DNA from: Rhodobacteraceae bacterium WFHF2C18
GTDB lineage: Bacteria; Pseudomonadota; Alphaproteobacteria; Rhodobacterales; Rhodobacteraceae
Length of the DNA stretch: 64,000 bases
Assembly (NCBI GenBank): GCA_002166865.1
Contig: NHTQ01000002.1
Location: 248,001-312,000 of the forward strand
Reading direction: 5' to 3'
Shown: positions 10,987 through 20,611 of the stretch, piece by piece
Layout of the letters: each line of letters begins with the position of its first letter
How positions within the stretch are numbered: the stretch's first letter is position 1
Translations under genes and position numbers: made by a program
Notes under the pieces: model-generated
The model's input: the letters and a program-made list of their open reading frames with translations, nothing else
What the model was told of the DNA's origin: nothing
Database searches by the model: none

Positions 10987-12462
10987 ATGACGATCCTGCG
11001 TACGAGCATGCTGGCCGGGGCTTTGGCCCTGGCCGGAGGGCTGGCCGAGGCCAAGAGCGATATCGTGGTCGGGCTGAACCTGGAGCCGCCGCACCTGGAC
11101 CCAACCAGCGCGGCGGCCGGCGCCATCGACCAGGTCCTCTATGCCAACGTCTTCGAGGGCCTCACGCGGTTTCGCAGCGACGGCGCGATCGCCCCGGCCC
11201 TGGCCGAGAGCTGGGAGATTTCCGACGACGGGACCGTCTACACCTTTACCTTGCGGGCGGGCGTGACCTTCCACGACGGCACCGAGATGACGGCGGAGGA
11301 TGTCAAGTTCACCCTCGACCGCGCCCGCGCCGAGGACAGCAAGAACGCCCAGAAGCAGCTGTTCGCCGGGATCGAGGTGGTCGAGGTGCTGGACCCGCTC
11401 AGGGTGCGCGTGCGCCTGGGACAGCCTGACGGCAACTTCCTGTTCAACATGGCCTGGGGCGACGCGGTGATCGTGGCGCCGGAGAGCATCGAGGGCATCA
11501 AGCAGCACCCCGTGGGCACCGGCCCCTTCGCCTTCGACGACTGGGTGCAGGGTGACGAGATCACGCTGTCGCGTAACGCCGACTACTGGGGCGACCCCGT
11601 CAGGCTGGAGGCGGCGACCTTCAAGTTCATTTCCGATCCCAATGCCGCCTTCGCGGCCGTGATGGCCGAGGACGTGCACGCTTTCCCCGGCTTCCCGGCG
11701 CCCGAGAACCTGCCGCAGTTCGAGGCCGACCCGCGCTTTCAGGTGCTGGTCGGCTCGACCGAAGGGGAAACCATCCTGGCCACGAACAACGGCCGAGCGC
11801 CCTTCGACCAGCGGAAGGTGCGCAAGGCCATTGCCCATGCCATCGACCGCCAGGCGATCATCGACGGGGCGATGTTCGGCCTGGGCACACCGATCGGGAC
11901 GCATTTCGCGCCGCATCATCCCGATTACGTGGATCTGACCGACCTGTCGCGGCATGACCCGGAACTTTCCAGGCAACTGCTGGACGAGGCGGGCTATCCC
12001 GACGGCTTCACGACCACGCTGAAGCTGCCACCGCCCTCCTACGCGCGCCGCGGCGGCGAGATCCTGGCCAGCCAGTTGCGCGCCGTCGGGATCGAGACCG
12101 AGATCACCAACCTGGAATGGGCGCAGTGGCTGGAGCAGGTGTTCCGCGGCAAGGACTACGGGTTGACCATCGTCAGCCATACCGAGCCCATGGACATCGG
12201 CATCTACGCCCGGCCCGACTACTACTTCCAGTACGACAATCCGGAATTTCAGGAACTGATGTCCGCGCTGGAGGCCGAGACCGACCCGGCGAAACGCTCG
12301 GAGATGCTGGAACGCGCGCAGCGCATCATCGCCAGGGACTACGTCAACGGCTATCTGTTCCAGCTGGCGACGCCCACGGTGGCCGACGCGCGGATCCGCG
12401 GGCTGTGGCAGGACGCGCCGACCCAGGCCACCGATCTGACGGGGGTCTACTGGGAGGAATGA
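10987..12462 (+). CDS. Dipeptide/oligopeptide-type ABC transporter substrate-binding protein
   Basis: A periplasmic solute-binding protein of 491 residues in the SBP_bac_5 (DppA/OppA/NikA) family. A signal peptide ends around AEA at residues 20-22. The mature part carries family signatures: [10 protein letters not shown] near the start, [31 protein letters not shown] and [18 protein letters not shown] precedes the ATG. It is followed by a broken tannase-like gene and then permease and ATPase genes on the same strand, so it is the capture subunit of that importer. Members of this family bind peptides, nickel, opines, glutathione or sugars, so the ligand stays undefined. The linked esterase remnant and SDR hint at a plant-derived or aromatic compound, but this is weak. 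Confidence 0.92.
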   Translation: MTILRTSMLAGALALAGGLAEAKSDIVVGLNLEPPHLDPTSAAAGAIDQVLYANVFEGLTRFRSDGAIAPALAESWEISDDGTVYTFTLRAGVTFHDGTEMTAEDVKFTLDRARAEDSKNAQKQLFAGIEVVEVLDPLRVRVRLGQPDGNFLFNMAWGDAVIVAPESIEGIKQHPVGTGPFAFDDWVQGDEITLSRNADYWGDPVRLEAATFKFISDPNAAFAAVMAEDVHAFPGFPAPENLPQFEADPRFQVLVGSTEGETILATNNGRAPFDQRKVRKAIAHAIDRQAIIDGAMFGLGTPIGTHFAPHHPDYVDLTDLSRHDPELSRQLLDEAGYPDGFTTTLKLPPPSYARRGGEILASQLRAVGIETEITNLEWAQWLEQVFRGKDYGLTIVSHTEPMDIGIYARPDYYFQYDNPEFQELMSALEAETDPAKRSEMLERAQRIIARDYVNGYLFQLATPTVADARIRGLWQDAPTQATDLTGVYWEE

Positions 12463-13967
12463 GCCGGCGCCCAACCGCGCGCGGCGGGGCGGTCTTCGAC
12501 AATCAGGAGGCTTGGACGATACGGGATTTCAGCACGGGACAGATCACCCGCGCCCTCGGCACTGGCGCGGCGGCGGCGCAGGACGCGGAACGCTGCGCGG
12601 GGCTGCACAACCCCGCGCTCAAGGGCGGCCTCGTCAGTTCGGCGCATGTGGTGCCGGCAAGCGGGGAGTTGCCCGCCTATTGCGAGGTGCGCGCCACCGC
12701 GCGCCCGGCGATCTCCATCGAGGTGCGCCTGCCTCTGGAGGGCTGGAACGGCAACTAGCACCATGCCGGCTGAGGCGGGTTTTGCGGGATCCTGGGGCGG
12801 GCCGATGCCAGTGATGGCTGGATCAACGCCATGCGCCCCGGCCTGGCGCGCGGCTGTGCCACGGCTACCTCGGACAGCGGCCATCACGGGCTTTCAGTGG
12901 TCGATGCCGTCTGGGCCCAGGCTGACCCCCATGCCGAGCGCGACTGGAGCTGGCGCTCGATTTCCGAGACCCACCGCGTGGCGCAGGCGATGATCGACCG
13001 CTTCTACGGTACCCCCGCGGGGCAGGCGATCTTCCAGGGCTTTTCCACCGGCGGGCGCATGGCCGATGTCGCCGCGCAGCGCTTCCCGGAGATGTTCGAC
13101 GGCATCATCTCCGGTGCACCGTCCATCGACGACCCCGGCCTGGTGGGCACCAAGATGAGCTGGCTGATGCAGGCCAACATGGACGCGGCGGGAAACTGGA
13201 TCCTGGAACCGGGCAGGGAACGCCTCATCGGTGATGCGGTGATGGCCGACTGCGACGGCCTGGACGGGGCCGAGGACGGGGTGATCGCCGATCCGCGTGC
13301 CTGCGAGGCTGATCCCAAGCGCCTGCGATGCACCGGCCCGGCCGGGCCCGACTGCCTGACCGCCGAGGAGCTTGCCGTGGTCGCCAAGTGGCGGCAGGGG
13401 CCGGTGAACGCGGCCGGCGAACAGCTCTACCCCGGCGGCATCCCGGCGGGATCCGCGCCCTTCTGGTGGCTCTGGCTCACGGGCGACGGGGACGGCGGCG
13501 GGCGCTTGGTCAACGCCTTTGCCACGAACGTCGGGGCCTACATGGCCTTTTCCGAGGATCCCGGCCCCGGCTGGTCGCCCGCCGATTTCGATATCGAGAC
13601 GGATCCACCCCGCATGGCCCGCGCCGCGCAGGTTTACAACAGCGACGCCCCCGGCCTCTCGGCCTTTCGCGAGGCGGGCGGCAAGATGATCGTCTGGCAC
13701 GGCTGGGCCGATGCGGTTGTGACGCCCTTCAAGACCGTCGAATGGTACGAACAGGCGGCCGCCGCGGCCGGCGGCGAGGCCGAGTTGAAGCGCAACGTCG
13801 CGCTTTTCATGGTGCCGGGGCTTGATCATTGCGGGCTGCTGCCGGGGCCCGGCGGGATCTCGCAGGCAAGCCTCGATCCCATGACGCCGCTGGAGGCCCG
13901 GCTGGCGGACGGCGCGCCGCCGCAGTCGATCATGGCCGGGAAGGAGCGCCCCCCGCCCCGGGCTTGA
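12459..13967 (+). pseudogene. Tannase/feruloyl esterase family pseudogene with two in-frame stops
   Basis: A degraded tannase/feruloyl-esterase (alpha/beta hydrolase). One reading frame runs from the ATG at 12459 (overlapping the stop of the binding-protein gene) to 13967, broken by TAG at 12756-12758 and TGA at 12771-12773. Homology is continuous across both: LPAYCEVRATARP and PLEGWNGN before, then GGFCG, the nucleophile region GFSTGGRMADVAAQRFP, DGIISGAP and IVWHGWADAVV after, with late histidine VPGLDHCG. The conserved pattern around the stops suggests that a tyrosine codon became TAG and a cysteine codon became TGA. No clean signal peptide is visible although the family is secreted. The C-terminus ends early inside an inverted-repeat element. 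Intact homologues release phenolic acids from esters. Sequencing error cannot be excluded, but two point stops, a damaged front and a clipped end favour true decay. Confidence 0.85.
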
Positions 13968-14045
13968 CCCGGGGCCTCCGGGAAGGCCCGCCCCCTTGGG
14001 TTTCGGTGCACATCGCGAGGCCCCGGGTCAAGCCCGGGGCGGGGG
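13950..14045. repeat. 28-bp perfect inverted repeat, REP-like element
   Basis: Arms 13950-13977 and 14018-14045 are exact reverse complements with a 40-base spacer. The core CCCCGGGCTTGACCCGGGG is, from memory, a recurrent palindromic intergenic motif in alphaproteobacteria. The stop codon of the tannase remnant lies inside the left arm, so the element forms the present 3' end of that pseudogene. It lies 60 bases upstream of the permease gene. Confidence 0.8.
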
Positions 14046-14104
14046 CGCCTGCCGTCGCCAACGGGCGGCTGGACGGCGCGGCGGCGCGCGCCTAACCTGC
14101 GGGC

Positions 14105-15052
14105 ATGCTGCGCTACCTGCTTCGCCGCTCGGTTTCTCTGGTGATCTCGCTCTGGGTGGCGAGCGTGGTGATCTTCCTCGCCCTCGAAGTGGTGCCCGGC
14201 GATCCCGCGGCGCTGATGCTGGGCATCAACGCCGCGCCGGACACGCTGGAGGCGCTGCGCGCCGAACTGGGCCTCGACCGGTCGGCGCCGGCGCGCTACC
14301 TGCACTGGGTGGGCGGCATGCTGCAGGGCGATTTCGGCATCTCCTACACCTACCGCACGCCCGTGGCGCAGATGATCGCCGACCGGCTGTGGGTGAGCCT
14401 GCCGCTGGCGCTCTACGCGCTGGCGCTGTCGACGCTCATCGCCTTTCCGGCCGGCATCTGGGCGGCCTCGCGGCGCGGCTCGGCGGTGGACCTGGGCGTG
14501 ATGGGGCTGACGCAACTGGGCGTGGCGATCCCCAATTTCTGGTTCGCCATGCTGATGGTGCTGGTCTTCGCCATCAATCTGCGGCTCTTCTCCGCGGGCG
14601 GGTTCGCGGGCTGGGATGCCGGGTTCTGGCCGGCGATGAAAAGCCTGACGCTGCCGGCGGTGGCGCTGGCGCTGCCGCAGGCCTCGATCCTCACCCGTGT
14701 CATGCGCTCCTCGCTTCTGGAGACGCTGGGGGAGGATTTCATCCGCACCGCCCGGGCCAAGGGCCTGACCCGGGGGCAGGCGCTGCGCGCCCATGCCCTG
14801 CGCAACGCCCTCATCCCCGTGCTGACCATTCTGGGGCTGCAGTTCGCCTTCCTGCTGGCCGGGGCGATCATCATCGAGAACGTCTTCTTTCTGCCCGGGC
14901 TGGGCCAGCTCGTCTTCAAGGCGATCAGCGCGCGGGACATCATCGTGGTGGAATCGGTGGTCATGCTGCTCGTCTTCGCCGTCATCGTGGTGAATTTCGC
15001 GGTCGATCTGGCCTATTCGCTGGTCGATCCGCGGCTGCGGGGGCGGCGATGA
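14105..15052 (+). CDS. ABC transporter permease, DppB type
   Basis: A 315-residue inner-membrane permease of the binding-protein-dependent family. It starts with MLRYLLRRS, followed by the first membrane helix and the periplasmic DppB-type region (VVPGDPA, LGLDRSAPARYLHW, GDFGISY). The EAA loop reads ETLGEDFIRTARAKGL and contacts the ATPase. About six membrane segments are apparent. It overlaps the next permease gene by four bases. It pairs with the DppC-type subunit to form the channel for the ligand carried by the binding protein at 10987-12462. Confidence 0.93.
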   Translation: MLRYLLRRSVSLVISLWVASVVIFLALEVVPGDPAALMLGINAAPDTLEALRAELGLDRSAPARYLHWVGGMLQGDFGISYTYRTPVAQMIADRLWVSLPLALYALALSTLIAFPAGIWAASRRGSAVDLGVMGLTQLGVAIPNFWFAMLMVLVFAINLRLFSAGGFAGWDAGFWPAMKSLTLPAVALALPQASILTRVMRSSLLETLGEDFIRTARAKGLTRGQALRAHALRNALIPVLTILGLQFAFLLAGAIIIENVFFLPGLGQLVFKAISARDIIVVESVVMLLVFAVIVVNFAVDLAYSLVDPRLRGRR

Positions 15053-15864
15053 GAACCAGCCTGTGGCTCGGGGCGGGGCTGACGGCCCTTTTCGTGACCG
15101 CTGCGCTCGTGTCCTTCGCCTGGGTGCCCCACGACATCACGCAGATGCAGATCGCGGCGCGGATGCAGGGCCCCTCGGCGCTGCACCCGCTGGGCACCGA
15201 CCATTTCGGCCGCGACATCCTGAGCATGATCATGGTCGGCGCGCGCACCTCGATCGCGGTGGCGCTGGTGGCCGTGGGCATCGGCATGGGGCTGGGCGTG
15301 CCGCTGGGGCTGGCGGCGGCGGCGCGGCGGGGCAGCCTGCTGGACGAGGTCATCATGCGGGGCAACGATCTGGTCTTCGCCTTCCCCTCGCTGCTCATCG
15401 CCATCATGATCACCGCCGTCTTCGGCGCGGGCGCGGTCAACGCCATCGTCGCCATCGGCATTTTCAACATTCCCGTCTTTGCCCGGCTGGTGCGCGGCGC
15501 GGCGCTGAGCCTCTGGACGCGCGATTACGTCCTGGCGGCCCGGGTGGCCGGCAAGGGGCCGGTCCGCATCTCGGCCGAGCACATCCTGCCCAATGTCGCC
15601 AACCTGCTCATCGTGCAGGGCACCATCCAGTTCAGCCTGGGCATCCTGGCCGAGGCGGGGCTGTCCTATGTGGGCCTGGGCGCGCAGCCTCCCGTTCCGA
15701 GCTGGGGCCGGATGCTGGCCGACAGCCAGACCATGATCTCGCTCGCGCCGCACATGGCGCTGTTTCCCGGTCTGGCGATCCTCTTGACGGTGCTGGGGCT
15801 GAACCTGATGGGCGACGGGCTGCGCGACTGGCTGGACCCGCGCATGCGGAGGGCGGCGCGATGA
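15049..15864 (+). CDS. ABC transporter permease, DppC type
   Basis: A 271-residue inner-membrane permease, the second channel subunit. The signature HPLGTDHFGRDILSM after the first membrane helix is diagnostic of DppC/OppC proteins. The coupling loop YVLAARVAGKGPVRI and the late motif GAQPPVPSWGRML are also typical. It starts within the stop of the DppB-type gene and ends overlapping the ATPase gene by four bases, so the transporter subunits are translationally coupled. Confidence 0.93.
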   Translation: MRTSLWLGAGLTALFVTAALVSFAWVPHDITQMQIAARMQGPSALHPLGTDHFGRDILSMIMVGARTSIAVALVAVGIGMGLGVPLGLAAAARRGSLLDEVIMRGNDLVFAFPSLLIAIMITAVFGAGAVNAIVAIGIFNIPVFARLVRGAALSLWTRDYVLAARVAGKGPVRISAEHILPNVANLLIVQGTIQFSLGILAEAGLSYVGLGAQPPVPSWGRMLADSQTMISLAPHMALFPGLAILLTVLGLNLMGDGLRDWLDPRMRRAAR

Positions 15865-17435
15865 GCCTGCTGGAGGTGGAGGCGCTGGACCTGAGCATCG
15901 GCGGGGTGCCAGTGCTGCAGGATATCTCGCTTTCCGTGGCGGCGGGCGAGATCCTGGGCGTGATCGGCGAAAGCGGTTCGGGCAAGTCGATGACGGCGCT
16001 CGCGGTCATGCAGCTCCTGCCGCGCGGGGCCGCCTGCACGGGCCGCATCACCCTGGACGGTCAGGAGATCCTGCGCCTGCCCGAGCGCAAGCTGTGCGAT
16101 CTGCGCGGCCGGGTCGCCGGTATCGTCTTCCAGGAGCCGATGACGGCGCTCAATCCCCTGCGCACCATCGGCGACCAGGTGGCCGAGACCATCCGCATCC
16201 ACGAAGGCGTGGCCCGCAGCGAGGCGCTGGTGCGCGCGGCCGAGGCGCTGGAGCGCGCCGAGCTGCCGCAGAGCCGCTTTCCGCTCACGCGCTATCCGCA
16301 CGAACTGTCGGGCGGGCAGCGCCAGCGGGTGTGCATCGCCATGGCCATCGCGCTGCGGCCCAAGCTGCTGATCGCCGACGAGCCCACCACCGCGCTGGAC
16401 GTGACCACCCAGGCCGAGGTGCTGCAGTTGTTGCGCCGGTTGGTGGCCGAGGACGGCATGGGGCTGATGCTGATCAGTCACGACCTCGGGGTCGTGGCGG
16501 GCATGGCCGACCGGATCGTCATCATGCGCGGCGGCAGGGTGCTGGAGACGGGCCGCTTCGGCACGCTCGCCCATCCGTATTCGCAGGCTCTTCTGGAAGC
16601 CTCGGACCACCAGCCAGCGCGCCGGAGCCGCGCGGGCGCGGCGCCGCTGCTGGAAGTGCGCGGGGTTGTGCGCGACTACGCCACCCCGCGGCGGGGGCTT
16701 TTCGGTGCCCCGTCCGCGGTGCGCGCGGTGGACGGGGTGAGCTTCGAGATCCGCAAGGGCGAGAACCTCGGCCTGGTGGGCGAATCGGGCTGCGGGAAAT
16801 CCACGCTGACGCGGGCCATCCTGGGGCTGGAGGAGGTCCAGGGCGGCAGCATCCGGTTGGACGGGCAGCCGGTCTTCGACGGGCACCGGGTGAACCGGGC
16901 GGTGCGGCGCCGGATGCAGGTGGTGTTCCAGGATCCCTACGGCAGCTTCAACCCGCGCCACCGCGTCGGGCGGCTGGTGGCCGAACCCTTCCACCTGCTG
17001 GACGCCCCCCCGCGCGGAGCGGCGCGCGAGCGGGCCGTGGCCGAGGCGCTGGAAAGCGTCGGGCTGGCGGCGGAGGCGCGGCACAGCTACATCCACGAGT
17101 TCTCGGGCGGGCAGCGCCAGCGCATCGCCATCGCCCGGGCACTGATCATCCGGCCAGAGCTCATCATCCTCGACGAGGCGGTGAGCGCACTGGACGTGCA
17201 GGTGCGCGCCCGGATGCTGGACCTTCTGGCCGACCTGAGCGACCGCTTCGGCCTGACCTACCTGTTCATCAGCCATGACCTGAGCGTGGTGCGCAACGTG
17301 ACCGACCGGGTGCTGGTGATGCAGGCCGGCCGGATCGTGGAGGCGGGGGCGACCGAGGAGGTGTTTCGCGCCCCCCGCCACCCCTATACGCGTGAACTGA
17401 TCGCGGCGGCGCCGGTGTTGCCGCGCACAGCCTGA
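15861..17435 (+). CDS. Dipeptide-type ABC transporter, fused double ATPase (DppD-DppF)
   Basis: A 524-residue protein containing two complete nucleotide-binding domains in tandem, so the two ATPases that are separate in E. coli Dpp are fused. Domain 1 (about 1-250) has Walker A GESGSGKS, signature LSGGQRQR, Walker B LLIADEP and the H-loop SHDLG. Domain 2 (about 265-520) has [23 protein letters not shown] and SHDLS. It energises import through the two permeases upstream. The fusion is common in alphaproteobacterial peptide-type importers and fixes the heterodimer stoichiometry. The SDR gene follows after 13 bases and is probably in the same operon. Confidence 0.94.
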   Translation: MSLLEVEALDLSIGGVPVLQDISLSVAAGEILGVIGESGSGKSMTALAVMQLLPRGAACTGRITLDGQEILRLPERKLCDLRGRVAGIVFQEPMTALNPLRTIGDQVAETIRIHEGVARSEALVRAAEALERAELPQSRFPLTRYPHELSGGQRQRVCIAMAIALRPKLLIADEPTTALDVTTQAEVLQLLRRLVAEDGMGLMLISHDLGVVAGMADRIVIMRGGRVLETGRFGTLAHPYSQALLEASDHQPARRSRAGAAPLLEVRGVVRDYATPRRGLFGAPSAVRAVDGVSFEIRKGENLGLVGESGCGKSTLTRAILGLEEVQGGSIRLDGQPVFDGHRVNRAVRRRMQVVFQDPYGSFNPRHRVGRLVAEPFHLLDAPPRGAARERAVAEALESVGLAAEARHSYIHEFSGGQRQRIAIARALIIRPELIILDEAVSALDVQVRARMLDLLADLSDRFGLTYLFISHDLSVVRNVTDRVLVMQAGRIVEAGATEEVFRAPRHPYTRELIAAAPVLPRTA

Positions 17436-17448
17436 GGGAGGAGACGGG

Positions 17449-18189
17449 ATGAGACTCAAGGGCAAGACGGCCATCGTGACAGGCGGGGCCAGCGGTTTCG
17501 GCGCGGGGATCGTGCGCAAGTTCTTGACCGAGGGCGCGGAGGTGATGATCGCCGATCTCAACGGTGAGGGCGCCAAAGTGCTGGCCGAGGAGCTCGGCAC
17601 GCAGGCCTGCGCCACGGACGTGGCCGATGCCGACAGCGTCGAGGCGCTGGCCCGCGCGGCGACGGCCGCCTTCGGACCGCCGGACATCCTGGTGAACAAC
17701 GCCGGGGTCACGCATCTGCCGCAGCCTCTGGAGGAGGTCGGCGAGACGGATTTCGACAGGGTCTTCGCGGTGAACTGCAAGGCCGTCTACCTGACCGCGC
17801 GGGCCTTCGTGCCGGCGATGAAGGATCGCGGCGCGGGCGCGATCCTCAACGTCGCCTCCACCGCCGGTGTCAGCCCCCGGCCGCTGCTGAACTGGTACAA
17901 TGCCTCGAAGGGCTGGATGAACACGGCGACCAAGACCATGGCGGTGGAGCTGGCCGCCGCGGGCATCCGGGTGAACGCCCTCAACCCCGTGGCGGGCGAA
18001 ACGCCGCTGCTGGGCAGTTTCCTGGGCGAGGACACGCCCGAGATGCGGGCGAAGTTCCTGGCGACCATTCCGCTCGGCCGCTTCTCCACCCCGGAAGACA
18101 TGGGCAATGCCGCCGCCTTCCTATGCAGCGACGAGGCCAGCATGATCACCGGCGTCTGCATGGAGGTGGATGGCGGGCGCTGCATCTGA
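17449..18189 (+). CDS. SDR family oxidoreductase
   Basis: A 246-residue classical short-chain dehydrogenase/reductase. The Rossmann motif TGGASGFGAG lies at 11-20, NNAGV comes mid-protein, the catalytic serine region is NVASTAG, and the YNASK motif supplies tyrosine and lysine. An aspartate at the end of the second strand (IADLN) favours NAD(H) over NADP(H). The end MEVDGG is typical of the family. GGGAGGAGA precedes the ATG. It is the last gene of the ABC importer operon, suggesting it oxidises or reduces the imported compound or a product of it. The substrate is unknown. Confidence 0.9.
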   Translation: MRLKGKTAIVTGGASGFGAGIVRKFLTEGAEVMIADLNGEGAKVLAEELGTQACATDVADADSVEALARAATAAFGPPDILVNNAGVTHLPQPLEEVGETDFDRVFAVNCKAVYLTARAFVPAMKDRGAGAILNVASTAGVSPRPLLNWYNASKGWMNTATKTMAVELAAAGIRVNALNPVAGETPLLGSFLGEDTPEMRAKFLATIPLGRFSTPEDMGNAAAFLCSDEASMITGVCMEVDGGRCI

Positions 18190-18217
18190 GCCCGGCCCGG
18201 GGGGCGTGTTCCGCGAG

Positions 18218-18239
18218 GTCCCGGATCGGGGTCCGGGAC
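18218..18239. repeat. Small palindromic element between convergent genes
   Basis: 8-bp arms (18218-18225 and 18232-18239) enclose a six-base centre. The CCCGG-rich palindrome resembles short repeats common in alphaproteobacterial intergenic DNA. It lies 29 bases after the SDR stop and has no T tract. Confidence 0.5.
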
Positions 18240-18309
18240 GGGCCGCGGCGGGACGGGGCCGCCCGCTCCGGCACCTGCGGCCCGGCTCTGCCCTGCGCCG
18301 GCGGACGCC

Positions 18310-19263
18310 TCAGGCGACGCCGGCGCGCAGCGCGTCGTGGATATGCACCAGCCCCTTGAGCGCGCGCGCCTCGTCCACGGCGAAAAGCGCGCTGATCTTG
18401 TTGGCGTTCATGATGCCCAGGGCCTCGGACAGCAGGGCATCGGGGGCGATGGTGCGCGGGCTGCGGGTGGCGACCTCCCCGGCGGTATGTTCCATCAGGG
18501 TGGCGAGATTGCGGCGCAGGTCGCCGTCGGTGATCACGCCGATCAAGGCGCCGTCCTCCACCACCGCCGCAACGCCGAAGCCCTTGGCGGTCATTTCCAG
18601 CAAGGTATCGCCCATGGGTGTCGCCTCGCGCACCACCGGCAGTTCCGCGCCGGTGTGCATCACCGCCGAGACCCGCAGCAATTGCGCCCCCAGCGTACCG
18701 CCGGGGTGGAAGGCCAGGAAGTTCTCGCGCTCGAACCCCCGCAGCCGCATCAGCGCCACGGCCAGCGCATCGCCCAGGGCCAGCGCGCAGGTGGTCGAGG
18801 TCGTGGGCGCCATGCCGATCGCGCAGGCCTCGGGCGCCTGCGGCAGCACCAGCAGGTGATCGGCCTGCCGCCCCAGGGTGCTGTCGGGCCGCTTGGTGAT
18901 GGCCACCAGCGGGATGGCGAAGCGGCGGGTATGGGCGATGATATCGGCCAGTTCCCGCGTCTCGCCCGAGTTGGACAGCAGGACGACCGCGTCCTGCCCG
19001 GTGATCATGCCCAGGTCGCCGTGGCTGGCCTCGCCGGGGTGGACGTACTGGGCCGGTGTGCCGGTGGAGGCCATGGTGGCCGCGATCTTGGCGGCGACGT
19101 GGCCCGATTTGCCCATGCCCGAAACGATGACGCGGCCCGGCACGTCCAGCAGGGCCCGAACGACGGCGGAAAAGCTGTCGGGCAGCCCGTCGCGCAGCGC
19201 TAGGAGCGCCTCGGCCTCGATGGTCAGGACGTCGCGGGCGATCTGGGTGGGCGTGGCGGTCAT
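18310..19263 (-). CDS. kdsD: Arabinose-5-phosphate isomerase (KpsF/GutQ family)
   Basis: A 317-residue SIS-domain sugar isomerase with two C-terminal CBS domains, the KdsD/KpsF/GutQ architecture. It converts ribulose 5-phosphate to arabinose 5-phosphate, the first step toward KDO for lipopolysaccharide. SIS motifs visible are SGMGKSGHVA, STGTPA, HGDLGM and SNSGETRE. The linker region FHPGG and the CBS repeats (EMTAKGFGVAAVVE and a second after NANKISALF) follow. I chose the ATG at 19263 because the family starts about 40 residues before SGMGKSG; the long open frame upstream is noise. No other KDO genes are adjacent. It diverges from the MFS gene. Confidence 0.9.
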   Translation of the reverse strand: MTATPTQIARDVLTIEAEALLALRDGLPDSFSAVVRALLDVPGRVIVSGMGKSGHVAAKIAATMASTGTPAQYVHPGEASHGDLGMITGQDAVVLLSNSGETRELADIIAHTRRFAIPLVAITKRPDSTLGRQADHLLVLPQAPEACAIGMAPTTSTTCALALGDALAVALMRLRGFERENFLAFHPGGTLGAQLLRVSAVMHTGAELPVVREATPMGDTLLEMTAKGFGVAAVVEDGALIGVITDGDLRRNLATLMEHTAGEVATRSPRTIAPDALLSEALGIMNANKISALFAVDEARALKGLVHIHDALRAGVA

Positions 19264-19374
19264 CGGCCTCTCCGGGCTGGCACGGGGCGGTGATAGCGCG
19301 GCCGAGGGGCAAGGCCAACCCCCGCCCGAAAAACCCGCTGGCCTCGGCCGCGGCAGGAGTCTAGCGTCGCCGGC

Positions 19375-20595
19375 ATGCAGGACAGCGAGATTCTGGACAG
19401 CCGATACGCCTGGACCCGGCTGGCGGTCACGCTGCTGATCGCGACGATGGGCAACGTGGGCATGTGGTCCATCGTGACGGTCCTGCCGGCGGTGCAGGCC
19501 GAGTTCGGCGTCGACCGCGGCGATGCCTCGCTGACCTATACCGCGACCATGGTGGGCTTCGCCCTGGGCAACCTGCTGATCGGGCGCGTGGTGGATCGCT
19601 ACGGGATCACCCGTGCGCTGATCGCGGCGGCCATCCTCATCGCGACGGCCACCGGGCTGGCCGCGCTCAGCCCCTCGGTGCTGGTGCTGGCGGCGTTCCA
19701 GCTGGCGATCGGCTTTGGCACGGCGGCGAGTTTCGGGCCGCTGATCGCCGACATATCGCTGTGGTTTCTCAAGCGCCGGGGCATCGCCGTGGCCATTGCC
19801 GCCAGCGGCAATTACCTGTCCGGCGCGATCTGGCCGGCGATCCTGGCCGGGGTCCTGGCCGAGCAGGGCTGGCGCGCGGTCTACATGGCGCTGGCCGTGC
19901 TGACGCTGGTGGTCATGATTCCGCTGGCGCTGACGCTGAGGCGGCGCCTGCCGCTGCTGGCGCGGGCCCATGCCGACACGCTGTCGCGGCAGCGGGCGGG
20001 GTCGGCGGGGCTGTCGCCGCGGGTTCTGATGCTCCTGCTGGGCCTGGCCGGGGTGGGCTGCTGCGTGGCCATGGCGATGCCGCAGGTGCATATCGTCAGC
20101 CTCTGCACCGATCTGGGTTATGGACCGGCCGTGGGCGGGCAGATGCTGTCGCTGATGCTGCTGGGCGGGGTCGGCTCGCGCCTTGTCTCGGGGTTGATCG
20201 CCGATCGGCTGGGCGGGGTGCGCACGCTGCTCATCGGCTCGGCCCTGCAGTGCCTGGCGCTTTTCCTGTACCTGCCGGCGGGCGGGCTGGTCTCGCTCTA
20301 TACCGTCAGCCTGATCTTCGGGCTGGCCCAGGGCGGTATCGTGCCAAGCTACGCGCTGGTGGTGCGCGAGTACATGCCCAGCGAGGAGGCCGGGCGCCGC
20401 GTCGGGTTCGTGCTGATGGCGACGATCTTGGGCATGGCCCTGGGCGGCTGGATGTCGGGATGGATCTACGACGTGACCGGCAGCTACCGGATGGCCTTCA
20501 TCAACGGGATCGCCTGGAACTTCCTCAACATCGGGATCATGCTGGTGATCCTTTTGCGCACGCGTCCCAGCCGGCCCGAGGCGGCGGCCGCCTGA
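19375..20595 (+). CDS. MFS transporter
   Basis: A 406-residue major facilitator carrier with twelve predicted membrane helices in two six-helix halves. The first cytoplasmic loop motif is GRVVDRYG, with a repeat at LIADRLGG in the second half. The N-terminal cytoplasmic tail is short and the C-terminus ends in alanines. The spread of motifs resembles oxalate/formate- or monocarboxylate-type carriers, but I cannot name a substrate. It stands alone, divergent from kdsD with 111 bases between and convergent with trhO. Confidence 0.85.
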   Translation: MQDSEILDSRYAWTRLAVTLLIATMGNVGMWSIVTVLPAVQAEFGVDRGDASLTYTATMVGFALGNLLIGRVVDRYGITRALIAAAILIATATGLAALSPSVLVLAAFQLAIGFGTAASFGPLIADISLWFLKRRGIAVAIAASGNYLSGAIWPAILAGVLAEQGWRAVYMALAVLTLVVMIPLALTLRRRLPLLARAHADTLSRQRAGSAGLSPRVLMLLLGLAGVGCCVAMAMPQVHIVSLCTDLGYGPAVGGQMLSLMLLGGVGSRLVSGLIADRLGGVRTLLIGSALQCLALFLYLPAGGLVSLYTVSLIFGLAQGGIVPSYALVVREYMPSEEAGRRVGFVLMATILGMALGGWMSGWIYDVTGSYRMAFINGIAWNFLNIGIMLVILLRTRPSRPEAAAA

Positions 20596-20611
20596 AAGAC
20601 GCCGGGGCCGG

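Noticed and set aside
12771-12773. TGA as a selenocysteine codon in the tannase-like gene
   Set aside because: A TAG stop 15 bases upstream also interrupts the frame. There is no obvious SECIS hairpin immediately after it, and the family is not known as a selenoprotein.
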